Virus record (IMG/VR): IMGVR_UViG_3300042882_001152
Location: 1-44,200 of that record
DNA length: 44,200 nt
Source: a virus
Strand: one strand, 5' to 3'
The translations under genes were made by a program, and so were the position numbers. This document shows positions 22,355-31,164 of this stretch, one piece after another. The notes under the pieces are model-generated. The model worked only from the letters and a program-made list of their open reading frames with translations. It did not search any database and was not told where the DNA came from. Numbering within the stretch: the stretch's first letter is position 1; each line of letters opens with the position of its first letter.

Positions 22355-25300
22355 CGGAAGCCCTGCAGGGTGTGGAGGAGGCCGGCGTTGCCGGGCAGGT
22401 TGACGGTGACCTCAGGCCGATACGACCGCATGGTGCCTTCCAGGGCATCGATCGAGCGCTGGAGGCGCCCCAAGGCCGCCGCCTGCGACGCAGCGCCGCC
22501 ACCCCCGGCAGCCGGGGCCATGCCAGCCAGCAGGGGAGCCGGGCCGCCGCCGAAGGCGCCGAGGGCGTCCAGTCGGGAGGTGAGCCCCGCGGGGAGCACC
22601 ATGCCGGGGGACGGCGGGCTCCAGGAGCCGTAGGCCGGGGCATGGATCAGCGACAGGGCGCCCGAGCGGCTCAGGAAGCTTTCCACCCCCAGCTCGTTCA
22701 CCTGATACCGGCCGCCCGGCTCCACACCGCCGCCGGCCCAGCGGGCAGCGGGGGCGTTGGCGAGCTTGGAGACGGTCTGGAGCAAGATGCTGGCTTGGTC
22801 GTTGGCCTCCGCAAAGCCCATGCCCAGCGCCTTGGCCGCGTCGGTTGCGTTCCGCAGGGGCGCAGGCAGGCCTGACGCTGTGGCGTAGATCTGCTCTACC
22901 GGGCCATCCCCGGCCTGGATCGTGCCCACAAGCACCTGCCTGAGCCGATCCACACCTGTTGCGGCTTTGTCAAGCTTGGCCAGGGGCTCGATCAGAGACC
23001 GCTCCCAAGAAGTGCCAGCGTCTGACCAGATATTGCCCCACTCCTTGCCGATCGCCGCGGACCGCATCTGATTGGCAGCGGTCGCCTGTTGAACCTGCTG
23101 GGTTTGGCGCTCTAACCCGAAGATTATCCCGAGGTTGGCCATCCGCTCACGCTCAACCCCGGCCAGCGACTGCGCGGCCTTGATCGATTCCCCCTGCAAC
23201 TTGACTTGATCGTTGAGGAATGGTTTTTGCAGTGCCGTGGTGCTTGGATCAGCTAGCTTGCTGCGCAACTCAAGCAACTGTTGGCGCTCCTGCAGCACCG
23301 CCCGATCGGCCGCCCGCATGGCGCCTTGCTGCTCCAGGAACTGCCCCGCCTGCTTCAGCTCCAGCACCTTGCGCTCCATCTCAAACCGCTGCGCCGTGGC
23401 CTCAATACTGGCCTTCATGGCACGAAACTCGGCCTGCTCGCCCTCGCGCTTGATCGCTACGATCCTTTGCTCCGCCTGCTGAATCACCTGGGCATTGGCC
23501 CCGCGCTCTCGCAGGAACTGCAACTCCTTCTCCGCCAGGCTGAGGCGGTTGCTGTTGCGACTGCGCTCCACGTCAAAGCCGCTTTGAGTTAGGGCTGCCT
23601 GAGCGTTGGCGAGGTTCACGTAGGCATCGGCCGCCTGCTGCACGTAACGCAGTCGAGCGGTGAACTGCGCTGCCTCTTTCTCGTCTAGGTTGGCGCTCGC
23701 CTGCTGCACGTTGAGCTTGCTCTTTGCAACTTCCAACTGTTCCCTTGCGGTTAGCACCCGTTTGCCATCTGCGGCAACCTGTCGATCCAATGTTGCCGCT
23801 AGATCCTTGTTGATCCTCTCGCGTTCAATGTCAAGATTCCTGACTTGAATCTGCAGCGGTAGCAGCTTGCCGCGGGTAACCACTGGGTCGATGCCCTTAG
23901 ATAGCATGACGGCAATATCGCCTTGCAACTTGCCAAGTTGCTGCACGGCCTCCTCTCGGTCAATCACTGTCTTAATTCCGATCTTCCTGAGATCAATCTG
24001 GCGCTGATAAATATCCAATGCTCCGTCTATTACTTTCTGCTCGGGGGCGCCAACAGGGAGGCTGATTTTCCTGGCCAGCAGCGCCTTAACCTCTTTCTCG
24101 ATCGCAGCGAGATCCTTGGCCCCCTGTTGGGCCACCGGGGAAGCGTCGGTGACGGCCTGGCCCCGGTCAATCTGCTGCAGCAGCTTGAGGTAGCGCTCAG
24201 CACCGTCCACCTTGGCCTGTAGCGGCGTCCTCTGCCTGTCCCCTTCACTTAGCTTGCCGTATTCCTCTTTCAGTGTTTTAATTTCAGCCCTGGCCTTGTC
24301 AATGCTCAACTTAATCTCCAGTGGTCCCTCAATCTCCCGTAGCTTCATGTAAAGCTCGTTCACACGCTTCTGCGCGTCGGTGGTATCAATCCCCAGCTTC
24401 TTCCCGTCTGCAATCTCTTTCTGAAGCTGGGCGATCTGATCTTTCAGCTCGCGGGCCTTACTGCTGAGGGCTTCGGTTTCCTGGCCTGTTGCCTTGATGT
24501 TGCTGTTGAGCACCGCGTACACGCCCGCGGCGGTTGCAGCAGCGCCGACCAGTCCAGCGATGAATCCACCCCTTGCGGCGCCAGACGCCAGGGAGGTGAG
24601 CACAGCTGTTCTGCCGAGCTGAATGTTGAGGAAGCTCAACCCGGTTGCAGCGATTCCAGCGGCTGCGGCAATACCACGGAACACCAGAACACCGGCCCCC
24701 AGTGCGATGGTGGTTTGAACCAGGGTTTTGGTGGTCTGATCCATCTCCTTGAACGCCCCGGTTACCAGCAGGATCCCGGCGGTGGCAGCGGCCACGATCG
24801 CAAGACTCCCCCCGATTCCAGCCACGGCAACCCCGGCCGCCCTTGCCGCAACAGACAGCCCCGCGAACCCACCCGTCTGAGCCAGCACGAGATTGAGCGC
24901 AGTGAGGCTGATCGCTGCGCCGGTGGAGGCGATGCCCAGGGCGATCAGCGCCGCCCCGGTGTCCTTCACGGGCTTGGGCAGGCCCGAGATGGCCCCCACG
25001 GCAAGGTTGGCCGCCTGCACCAAGGGCCGGAGACCTGCCGCCATCACCCCTCCGATGTTGTTGCGGAGGGAATCCATGGTGCCGGTGAGCTGCTGGATCT
25101 CCAGGCCCATCCCAACCATCGCATTGCGGGCGGTGTCGGTGGCCCCTTTGCTGTTGCGGAGGTCCGCGAACATCTTGGCGATGGCTGAGTTGCTCTGGTT
25201 CGTGATCGACAGGAACTTGGAGCCCGCGTCATCGCCGAACAGGATGTTCGCCAGCTGCACCTGATCGGCCTGGTTGAGCTTCTCTAGGCCTGCCTTCAGG

Positions 25301-26406
25301 CGCAGGAACACCTGCTCCAAGGGGAGGAGCTTGCCGCTGGCATCGGTCACGGTGGCCCCGAGCTTGCCCATCACTTGCTGTAGCCGCTCCTGACCGCGCA
25401 CGAGGCCCAGCACCTCGGGCGATGCGCCGCCGGCCGCCTCCTGCAGTTTCTGCAGGCCCGTGCGGAGGCCTGTGCCAGCCACGCTGCCTTGTATCCCCGC
25501 GTTAGCCATCAGGCCGGCGGCGGCGGCCACGTCCTCCAGGCTCACTCCGAGGGCTTTGGCGATCGGCGCGGTGTACTCAAAGGTGTAACCCAGGCCCTCG
25601 ATGCTCGCGTTGGAGCTGTTGGCCGTGTTGGTCAGCACGTCCACCACGCGGGCGGTCTGATCCACCTCAAGCCCAAACCCCCTAAGGGTGTTCCCCACGA
25701 TGTTCCCGAAGGCCTCAAACCCGGTCCCAGTGGCCTCGGCGCCCCGGACCACCCCGGCCAGAGCCCCCTCCACCTCGGAGATACTGAAACCGGCCCGCAC
25801 GAGGGACGTGGCGAGCTCGGCCACCTGCTTGGTGGTGCCGGCCGCATCGATGCCCACCTGATCCACGATCTGGCTGAGGCGCTGGTAGCCGCCCGTCTCC
25901 CCCGCAGCAGCGGCGGCCAGGCGAAGCTCGCCGTCCAGCTCCAGAAACCCCTGCACGAGGCCCCGCACGCTGCCCAGGGCGGTCCCGGCTGCGTCGGTGA
26001 GTCGGCTGGTGAGGCTGACGGCAACACCGGTGACAGCGGCCTCCAGCAGGTTCATCCCTGCGGCCGATTCCCGCGTTGCGGCGGTGGTCGCGGATTTGAA
26101 GGCATTGATGGCCTGCGTCGCCTCAGCAAAGCCCCGGTTGACCTTGCCGATTTGATCGAGGGTCTTCTGGGGGATCACGTCCCCGGAGACCGTCTCAAAC
26201 TGCAGCTTGACCCGGTTAAAGCGGACCCCGGCCTCCTTCGCGGCCTTCTCCGCCTGCGCCACGAGATCGTTGAAGGCCTTCTGTGCCTGTGCGCTCAGCC
26301 CCTTGCCAAAGTCCGCCCCCGCCTGCCCGCCTGCCCGCTCCAGTTCGCGGGCGATCTCCGCCTGGTTCTCCAGCAGGAGGGCCAGTGAAACCTGGAGATC
26401 CGCCAC
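22351..26406 (-). CDS. tail tape-measure protein (TP901-like core)
   Basis: 1351 residues, the longest gene. A helical N-terminus precedes the TP901-type core (about 180-420): AELATSLVRAGFSISEVEGA, GNTLRGFGLEVDQTARVVDV, LTNTANSSNASIEGLGYTFE, GVSLEDVAAAAGLMANAGIQ. A hydrophobic segment (about 480-640, several membrane-like helices) is followed by long coiled coils with KSKLNVQQASANLDEKEAAQ. A Gly-rich, beta end has GGRYQVNELGVESFLSRSGA. It sets tail length and probably helps DNA entry. Length implies a long, non-contractile tail of the order of 200 nm by the usual residue-to-length rule. Element copy 6 is 25 bases upstream. Confidence 0.92.
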   Translation of the reverse strand: MADLQVSLALLLENQAEIARELERAGGQAGADFGKGLSAQAQKAFNDLVAQAEKAAKEAGVRFNRVKLQFETVSGDVIPQKTLDQIGKVNRGFAEATQAINAFKSATTAATRESAAGMNLLEAAVTGVAVSLTSRLTDAAGTALGSVRGLVQGFLELDGELRLAAAAAGETGGYQRLSQIVDQVGIDAAGTTKQVAELATSLVRAGFSISEVEGALAGVVRGAEATGTGFEAFGNIVGNTLRGFGLEVDQTARVVDVLTNTANSSNASIEGLGYTFEYTAPIAKALGVSLEDVAAAAGLMANAGIQGSVAGTGLRTGLQKLQEAAGGASPEVLGLVRGQERLQQVMGKLGATVTDASGKLLPLEQVFLRLKAGLEKLNQADQVQLANILFGDDAGSKFLSITNQSNSAIAKMFADLRNSKGATDTARNAMVGMGLEIQQLTGTMDSLRNNIGGVMAAGLRPLVQAANLAVGAISGLPKPVKDTGAALIALGIASTGAAISLTALNLVLAQTGGFAGLSVAARAAGVAVAGIGGSLAIVAAATAGILLVTGAFKEMDQTTKTLVQTTIALGAGVLVFRGIAAAAGIAATGLSFLNIQLGRTAVLTSLASGAARGGFIAGLVGAAATAAGVYAVLNSNIKATGQETEALSSKARELKDQIAQLQKEIADGKKLGIDTTDAQKRVNELYMKLREIEGPLEIKLSIDKARAEIKTLKEEYGKLSEGDRQRTPLQAKVDGAERYLKLLQQIDRGQAVTDASPVAQQGAKDLAAIEKEVKALLARKISLPVGAPEQKVIDGALDIYQRQIDLRKIGIKTVIDREEAVQQLGKLQGDIAVMLSKGIDPVVTRGKLLPLQIQVRNLDIERERINKDLAATLDRQVAADGKRVLTAREQLEVAKSKLNVQQASANLDEKEAAQFTARLRYVQQAADAYVNLANAQAALTQSGFDVERSRNSNRLSLAEKELQFLRERGANAQVIQQAEQRIVAIKREGEQAEFRAMKASIEATAQRFEMERKVLELKQAGQFLEQQGAMRAADRAVLQERQQLLELRSKLADPSTTALQKPFLNDQVKLQGESIKAAQSLAGVERERMANLGIIFGLERQTQQVQQATAANQMRSAAIGKEWGNIWSDAGTSWERSLIEPLAKLDKAATGVDRLRQVLVGTIQAGDGPVEQIYATASGLPAPLRNATDAAKALGMGFAEANDQASILLQTVSKLANAPAARWAGGGVEPGGRYQVNELGVESFLSRSGALSLIHAPAYGSWSPPSPGMVLPAGLTSRLDALGAFGGGPAPLLAGMAPAAGGGGAASQAAALGRLQRSIDALEGTMRSYRPEVTVNLPGNAGLLHTLQGFR

Positions 26407-26431
26407 CCGAGCCGCGCCGCGCTACTGCTGT

Positions 26432-26441
26432 AGTTTTCCCG
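26432..26441 (-). promoter_or_regulatory. late-gene start element copy 6
   Basis: Exact CGGGAAAACT, 25 bases before the tape-measure start. Confidence 0.8.
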
Positions 26442-26444
26442 CTG

Positions 26445-26885
26445 TCAGGGGCGCTGCAACACCGCCACCGGACAGGCCCACGTAACCGAATGCTGCTGCA
26501 GGCCCGTGGTGAGCCCGTCGATGGTCACGTCCGAGGCATTGGCCCCCGGCAGGAGCTGCAGGAGGCGGTTCAGCACGGCGAGCTGATTGCAGGCACCCCC
26601 GGCGGTGGGAGGTTCCCACTGCGTCACCGACAGGCGGAAGGTGGGCCGCACGTCCACCTCACCGGTCTGGGCTTGCGTGGTGGCTGTGCCCATGGGCGAG
26701 CGCCACACCACGATCTCCACCCCCGCAGGCTGCGTGGTGGGCTCGATCGTCTCCTTTGGCCAGAAGTGCGCCAGGGCGCGGCGGGTGGCACCGCCTTCGA
26801 GCACGTGGACCCCCAGGAGGGGGGTAAGCACCGTGTCGGCCGCCAGGAGGTCGAACAGGGCCAGGGTGGTGGTGGGGAGGGGCAT
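26445..26885 (-). CDS. probable tail terminator protein (146 aa)
   Basis: LALFDLLAADTVLTPLLGVH, VLEGGATRRALAHFWPKETI, GVEIVVWRSPMG, RPTFRLSVTQWEPP, then a helix LAVLNRLLQLLPGA and a last strand HSVTWACPVAVL. The alpha/beta order (N-terminal helix, strands, helix, strand) and size fit the gpU/DUF3168-like terminator fold that caps the tail tube. It starts two bases after the basic protein gene ends and is followed by the tape measure gene. Confidence 0.55.
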   Translation of the reverse strand: MPLPTTTLALFDLLAADTVLTPLLGVHVLEGGATRRALAHFWPKETIEPTTQPAGVEIVVWRSPMGTATTQAQTGEVDVRPTFRLSVTQWEPPTAGGACNQLAVLNRLLQLLPGANASDVTIDGLTTGLQQHSVTWACPVAVLQRP

Positions 26886-26887
26886 GG

Positions 26888-28474
26888 TTAGCGGCGACCC
26901 TTGCGGCCCTTGTTCACTCGCTTTCTTGCTTGCTCTCGAAGTTGCTTTGCCATTTCCGATCTGTCTTTTGATGCGCGAATCGTACGCATGATATTCAAAG
27001 GTGAACTTAGTGATTGCCGATCAAGCTCTTTGCCGCTTATTTTTACGACAGTCCGTTGCCTGTTGTATATCTCGTTAGCGGCTGACCTTGTGACCTGGCT
27101 TCGGTACATGCGTGCATTGTCAGGGCCGCTAAGGGAGCCCATTGAACCGCTGCGCAACGCCTTCAGTGTCTGGGCTTGCGATTGCTTAATACCTTTAGTG
27201 ACCCGTGCCCTTCTTGCTGCGATTGCCTGCAAGGATCCAAGTCCTGCTTTGGGCTTGGATCCTTTCGCCTTCACCCCCCTCCGCGCCGCCAACACCCCCG
27301 GCTTCATTCCCCTCGGCTTGGCCACGGTCCCGGCGGGGCGGGCGGAGCGGGTGCGCTTGGGGGCGGTGGGTTTGGGTTTGGCCTTGGGAGTGCGAATGTC
27401 GCTGCGGCGAACTTCGTTGTCGTAGCGCGTGTAACCCTCTTTTGTGGTCCCTGCCATTCCCTCCGCGAAGGACTTGGCCCTTTGGGCCGTCATTGAACTC
27501 TTTTGGAGCCTGGCGTTTGCCTTTTCCGCTTTTGCCAGTCTTGTGAGCGCCGTTTTCCGCGCTTGCGGAGTCATGTCGGAATACTGATTCCTTGCCGGTA
27601 TTGCCTTGTTTTGCGCCCTTTTCAGCTCGTCTTTTGCCTTGTTGGCCATGTCGGCAAGTGCCGCAGCCCTTGCGTTTGCCCTGCCGAGAACTTTCTTCCG
27701 CTGCGGAGATAGCGGCGCAAGCCTGTCACTCCCCTGCAGCGCCGGGACCACCGTTGAGCGCCGCGCTCGTGCTGGCTTGGTGGCAGAGGGAGGCTTGGCG
27801 GGCTTGGCCTTCGCCTTGGCATTGCGGACCGCCCGGCGCACGGACTCGGCAAGGTCCATGCGTCCCTGTCCGCCGGTACGCTTGCTTTCTCGCGTAGAAG
27901 CCGCCAAAACAAACTTGCTGGCCCGGTCGTAGGTCTGCAGCAGGTTCCTGTTGCGACGATCCGAGCCTGTCGCCTTCCGCAATCCAGGCCTGTTCGCGTC
28001 AAGCCTCGCAATGATCCGGCCTGCCTTGGCATCGCTGATATTGCGCTTGGACTCCTTTTTGGCGGGCTTGGCGACAGAGGGGGCGGTCGGTCGTTTCAAG
28101 GCCTTCGCTGGGGCCACCGGCTTCGCCGCCATCCGCTCCTTCCGCACCGCCGCCAGGCTCCGCGCCACGCTTCCCCTGATCCCCCTGCCACCCTTGGCGA
28201 TCGTGCTGGCCCTGAACCCTGCCGGCTTCATTGAAGCAAGCTGCGTTGCCCGCTTGTTCCCCTTGGCCGTCTTCAGCCTCCCGCCGCGCACCGTGGCCCC
28301 ATTGCGGCCGATCCCGCTGATCCGCCCGCTGTTGTCCCGGTTCAGCCGGTTCCCCGCCCTGGTGGCCGCCCGCCGGGTCGCTGGGGTGCTCCGCTTGGGG
28401 GCGCCGCCGCCTGGCGAGCTGGCGAACCGGCCGTTGTTGTCGCGGGTGTAACTGGTGCGGCGGCCTCGTGGCAT
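26888..28474 (-). CDS. very basic virion-region protein, paralogue A (528 aa)
   Basis: Extremely rich in Lys, Arg and Ala. It begins RGRRTSYTRDNNGRFASSPG followed by GGAPKRSTPATRRAA, nearly the same as the start of the 35741 protein. Other shared strings include ARPAGTVAKPRGMKPG. The middle has histone-tail-like AKAKAKPAKPPSATKPARAR; the last 90 residues are less biased (ISGKELDRQSLSSPLNIMRT). It resembles no enzyme I know. A DNA- or RNA-binding virion protein is a reasonable guess. Element copy 7 is 26 bases upstream; the gene is divergent from the lysis island. Confidence 0.75.
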   Translation of the reverse strand: MPRGRRTSYTRDNNGRFASSPGGGAPKRSTPATRRAATRAGNRLNRDNSGRISGIGRNGATVRGGRLKTAKGNKRATQLASMKPAGFRASTIAKGGRGIRGSVARSLAAVRKERMAAKPVAPAKALKRPTAPSVAKPAKKESKRNISDAKAGRIIARLDANRPGLRKATGSDRRNRNLLQTYDRASKFVLAASTRESKRTGGQGRMDLAESVRRAVRNAKAKAKPAKPPSATKPARARRSTVVPALQGSDRLAPLSPQRKKVLGRANARAAALADMANKAKDELKRAQNKAIPARNQYSDMTPQARKTALTRLAKAEKANARLQKSSMTAQRAKSFAEGMAGTTKEGYTRYDNEVRRSDIRTPKAKPKPTAPKRTRSARPAGTVAKPRGMKPGVLAARRGVKAKGSKPKAGLGSLQAIAARRARVTKGIKQSQAQTLKALRSGSMGSLSGPDNARMYRSQVTRSAANEIYNRQRTVVKISGKELDRQSLSSPLNIMRTIRASKDRSEMAKQLREQARKRVNKGRKGRR

Positions 28475-28500
28475 GGCGGAGCGGTCGGAGCTTCTGCCGC

Positions 28501-28510
28501 AGTTTTCCCG
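28501..28510 (-). promoter_or_regulatory. late-gene start element copy 7
   Basis: Exact CGGGAAAACT, 26 bases before the start at 28474, inside the 103-base region between divergent genes. Confidence 0.8.
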
Positions 28511-28577
28511 CTGGCCCAGTTATGGATCCTCTCGCCGACCTGATGCCTATCTGGATTTGGGTAGCTATTCTGCTGCC

Positions 28578-28796
28578 ATGCCAGCCCCCGATCCTGTTGC
28601 CGGTTTCCTCCCCGCGGACCCCGCAGGCATGGAGCTGAGCACCGCCCAGGCGTTTGAGATTGAGCGCATCGGCCGCCTTCTCGACGAGGTGGACGACGTG
28701 CTGAGCCTCCGCAACCTGGCGAAGCTCCTCCTTAAGTCCTGGTACGCCCAAAAGGCGGCCACGGCCTGGGTGATGCGCCAGGGGATGCGGCGATGA
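28578..28796 (+). CDS. small helical protein, distantly NblA-like in layout (72 aa)
   Basis: ATG at 28578. After a Pro-rich lead, residues about 19-70 form a helical hairpin: MELSTAQAFEIERIGRLLDE, then LSLRNLAKLLLKSWYAQKAA and TAWVMRQ. The ELSxxQxFEI opening and two-helix length resemble NblA, the phycobilisome-degradation adaptor carried by some freshwater cyanophages, but key similarity is weak and I cannot confirm it. It heads a plus-strand operon and is coupled to the next gene (ATGA). An ordinary small phage protein is the alternative. Confidence 0.6.
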   Translation: MPAPDPVAGFLPADPAGMELSTAQAFEIERIGRLLDEVDDVLSLRNLAKLLLKSWYAQKAATAWVMRQGMRR

Positions 28797-28960
28797 CCTG
28801 CGGCCTCGTTCGGCTGATCTGTGAGGAGCCCACGGCCCTCCCGCCCGGTCAGGAGGGCAGCAGGTCGCTGGTGGTGGACGTGCTCCCCGAGCAGGTCGCC
28901 GCCGAGGTGGCCCGGCTGCAGAGCGAGGGCTGGCAGACGATCTCCGAATGGCCTCTCTGA
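28793..28960 (+). CDS. small hypothetical protein (55 aa)
   Basis: ATGA overlap with the previous gene and TGATG overlap with the endolysin start. The peptide starts MTCGLVRLICEEPTALPPGQ and ends EVARLQSEGWQTISEWPL. A strand-loop-helix mini-protein of unknown role; its placement directly before the endolysin suggests co-expression with lysis genes. Confidence 0.6.
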   Translation: MTCGLVRLICEEPTALPPGQEGSRSLVVDVLPEQVAAEVARLQSEGWQTISEWPL

Positions 28961-30033
28961 TGAGCACCAATCCCCCCGATCCCCAGTGGCTGGCCCCAGC
29001 CCGGCAGATCGTCGCCGAGTTCGAAGGGTGCCGCCTCACCGCCTACCCCGACCCCGGCAGCGGGGGCGATCCCTGGACCATCGGCTACGGGCACACCGGG
29101 CCCGACGTGGTGGAGGGCGCCGTGATCACCCAGGCGGTCGCTGAGGGCATGCTGACCACGGACATCAACCGCGCCGCCGCCGAGGTGTTCCGGCTGCTCC
29201 CGATGGCCAGCAAGTGGACCCCGAAGCAGCAGGCGGCCCTGATCTCGTTCACCTTCAACGTGGGCCCCAGGAGCCTGGAGATTTCCACCCTGCGGCGGCG
29301 CCTGCTGGCCGGCGAGAGCCCTGAGGCCGTGGTGAAGGCCGAGCTGCCCCGCTGGAGCAAGGCCGGGAAGAAGACCCTGGCGGGCCTGGTGCGGCGCCGG
29401 GCGGCAGAGGTGGCTCTGTTCGTGGCCGGTGCTCCTGCCCCTGTCACGATCGCCACGCCACCGCGCCCGCCTGGTGGCCCCGCTCCCCAGGGCCCGCCGA
29501 TCTGGCCGCCGGGGATGGTGGGCCCGAAGATCCGCCCCACCCTGAAGCCCGGTGATCACCACCTGATCGCCAACGACGTGGACCAGACCCTCACGGCCTG
29601 GACCCATGACGGGCGCCGGCTGTGGAGGATCCCCTGCTTGTGCCGTGGACAGGGCAAGGAGGCCGAGTGGAACCGCACGGGCACCGACACGCCGCCTGGG
29701 CTCTACCGGATCAACCCGAAGGGCATACACCGGGACTACGAGGCCGATCCAGCCGCGAACTTCACCCCCGATCGCCGCGCCTACGGCTGGTATTCGTTTG
29801 ACCTGGAGGGGCTGGAAGGGCAGGAGGGGCCCACGTCACGGCCCTATCGCGACGGGATCATGCTGCACGGTGGCGGCAGCGCCTGCGGCTGGCCGGGGGC
29901 CTGGAACCCACGGCAGGAGCTGCACCCGACCCTTGGCTGCATCCGCCTCCACAACCAGGATCTCCGCGATCGGATCCTTCCCCTGCTTGGCCTGGGGACC
30001 GTGTGGGTCAGCGTGCTGCAGGAGGCTGTATGA
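28960..30033 (+). CDS. endolysin: GH24 lysozyme fused to an L,D-transpeptidase-like domain
   Basis: 357 residues from the ATG at 28960 (an in-frame ATG four codons earlier is possible). Residues 15-150 are a T4-type GH24 lysozyme: FEGCRLTAYPD with Glu22 and Asp31, then WTIGYGHT with Thr40, and QQAALISFTFNVG. A Pro-rich linker (about 165-188) leads to a beta-rich C-terminal domain with LTAWTHDGRRLWRIPC, NRTGTDTPPGLYRINPKG and MLHGGGSACG with His303, then HPTLGCIRLHNQDL with Cys327 and Arg329. The latter is the HG...GC(I/V)R pattern of YkuD L,D-transpeptidases. It should cleave murein glycan strands; the second domain may act on or bind peptide crosslinks. Confidence 0.88.
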   Translation: MSTNPPDPQWLAPARQIVAEFEGCRLTAYPDPGSGGDPWTIGYGHTGPDVVEGAVITQAVAEGMLTTDINRAAAEVFRLLPMASKWTPKQQAALISFTFNVGPRSLEISTLRRRLLAGESPEAVVKAELPRWSKAGKKTLAGLVRRRAAEVALFVAGAPAPVTIATPPRPPGGPAPQGPPIWPPGMVGPKIRPTLKPGDHHLIANDVDQTLTAWTHDGRRLWRIPCLCRGQGKEAEWNRTGTDTPPGLYRINPKGIHRDYEADPAANFTPDRRAYGWYSFDLEGLEGQEGPTSRPYRDGIMLHGGGSACGWPGAWNPRQELHPTLGCIRLHNQDLRDRILPLLGLGTVWVSVLQEAV

Positions 30034-30401
30034 CCCGCCGCACCTACGACGACGCGACCAGGGAGACGCTTGCCAGGGCCATCCTGGAGACCCCCGCCGA
30101 CATCGCCCACGCGGTCATCGGCCGCCGGCTGGATATGAATGCCGAGGCGGTGCGCCGTGTGCGGGTTGGCATGATGTGGGCCTCCTATGCGTCAGAGCTG
30201 CCACGCATCCCCGTGGCCGACATCGTTCGCACGTGCCGGTCGTGCCGCCTGTTTGAGGAGAGGCCATATCGGCGCACAACGGGCGGCACGGAGCGAAGGT
30301 TCTACGGCTTCTGCAGTCTTCACTTCCCCGAGGCGACGGACAACCACGACTGGGCTCGATCCTGCGAGGCCTATTGCTGCAGCGAAGGGGGTCGGCCATG
30401 A
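30030..30401 (+). CDS. Cys-rich small protein, possible zinc binding (123 aa)
   Basis: ATGA overlap with the endolysin. The N-terminal half is helical (TRETLARAILETPADIAHAV, then DMNAEAVRRVRVGM), with HTH-like spacing. The C-terminal half is Cys-rich: TCRSCRLFEERPYRR, YGFCSLHFPEA, WARSCEAYCCSEG. The CxxC plus later Cys/His suggests a zinc site. This could be a small DNA-binding regulator of the lysis island. I do not recognise a named family. Confidence 0.65.
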   Translation: MTRRTYDDATRETLARAILETPADIAHAVIGRRLDMNAEAVRRVRVGMMWASYASELPRIPVADIVRTCRSCRLFEERPYRRTTGGTERRFYGFCSLHFPEATDNHDWARSCEAYCCSEGGRP

Positions 30402-30619
30402 AAAAATCCGCCTTCACCGGGATCATCACGCCTCGCGCCGATCGGTTCCGCCTCGGTGACTTCTGGACCGGGCCCGATGGCCGCACCTACACCCCTCGCG
30501 GCCTGCCCGACCTGCCGGGTCACGTGTGCTTGATCCCCATCGGCGGTGGCCCCCACGTGCTGATGCGCCGGGATTCGGTGCGTGGATTTCAGCGGAAGAA
30601 GTGGGGCGGGAAGGCATGA
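30398..30619 (+). CDS. small hypothetical protein (73 aa)
   Basis: ATGA overlap with the Cys-rich gene. Beta-rich: SAFTGIITPRADRFRLGDFW, GPDGRTYTPRGLPDLPGHVC, LIPIGGGPHVLMRRDSVRGF, ending in a basic tail. Looks like a small SH3-like or OB-like barrel, but no family is evident. Confidence 0.6.
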   Translation: MKKSAFTGIITPRADRFRLGDFWTGPDGRTYTPRGLPDLPGHVCLIPIGGGPHVLMRRDSVRGFQRKKWGGKA

Positions 30620-30661
30620 GCGATCACGACCCCTGCCGACCACTCACCAGCCACTAAGCCC

Positions 30662-30886
30662 ATGAACATCTTCCACCTACTCCGCCAGCTCCGCCTGTAC
30701 GCAATCGCTCAGCGGCTGGTCCCATTCCCCCTGCCCGCAACAGAGCGCGAGCTGCGCCGCTGGGATGCCCTCGGCGAGGCCTACGGCGCCCTGCTGGAGA
30801 TCAAGTACGCCGACAACCTGCAAGCCGCCCGTGAGCTTGCAGGGGATTCCGCCGATCGCGTTCGTGAATACTGCCGCCTGCCATGA
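30662..30886 (+). CDS. small helical protein (74 aa)
   Basis: ATG after a 42-base gap that holds only a 13-codon ORF. Almost entirely helical: FHLLRQLRLYAIAQRLVPFP, ERELRRWDALGEAYGALLEI, DNLQAARELAGDSADRVREY. No domain recognised. Coupled to the next ORF by ATGA. Confidence 0.6.
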   Translation: MNIFHLLRQLRLYAIAQRLVPFPLPATERELRRWDALGEAYGALLEIKYADNLQAARELAGDSADRVREYCRLP

Positions 30887-31119
30887 CCACCCCATCCCTC
30901 CCGCCCGACATAGAGCGCTGCCCCGGCGTGGGCGAGCAGGAGGGCCATGAGTGGTTCTGGCGCGAGGGGTGCCACGACTGCGCCCGGCGCTTTGGCCTGT
31001 TCAGCGGAGCCCCTCCCGGCTCGCCCACCATGACCCCACCGCCGATCGTGGTCTTTGAGTGTGAGGCCAGGCTGACCTTTAGGGACGCCCGGCTGATCCA
31101 GTGGGCCCGCGAGGGATAG
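30883..31119 (+). CDS. small protein with a Cys/His cluster (78 aa)
   Basis: The N-terminal half contains IERCPGVGEQEGHEWFWREG then CHDCARRFGLF, a C...H...CxxC arrangement consistent with a zinc knuckle. A Pro-rich linker leads to a short C-terminal strand-helix (VFECEARLTFRDARLIQWAR). The last gene of the inverted island, converging on the KilA-N gene 45 bases away. Confidence 0.6.
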   Translation: MTTPSLPPDIERCPGVGEQEGHEWFWREGCHDCARRFGLFSGAPPGSPTMTPPPIVVFECEARLTFRDARLIQWAREG

Positions 31120-31164
31120 GCGGGTTGGCGGCCTCCACCGGAAGCGCCCGGCCCGCCCTGGCGA

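Noticed and set aside
21830-22633. 267-codon plus-strand ORF opposite distal tail and tape measure genes
   Set aside because: Crosses two coupled tail genes and has a shadow-like Gly/Arg/Pro composition.
25489-26388. 299-codon plus-strand ORF opposite the tape measure gene
   Set aside because: Antisense of the TP901 core, which is clearly coding on the minus strand.
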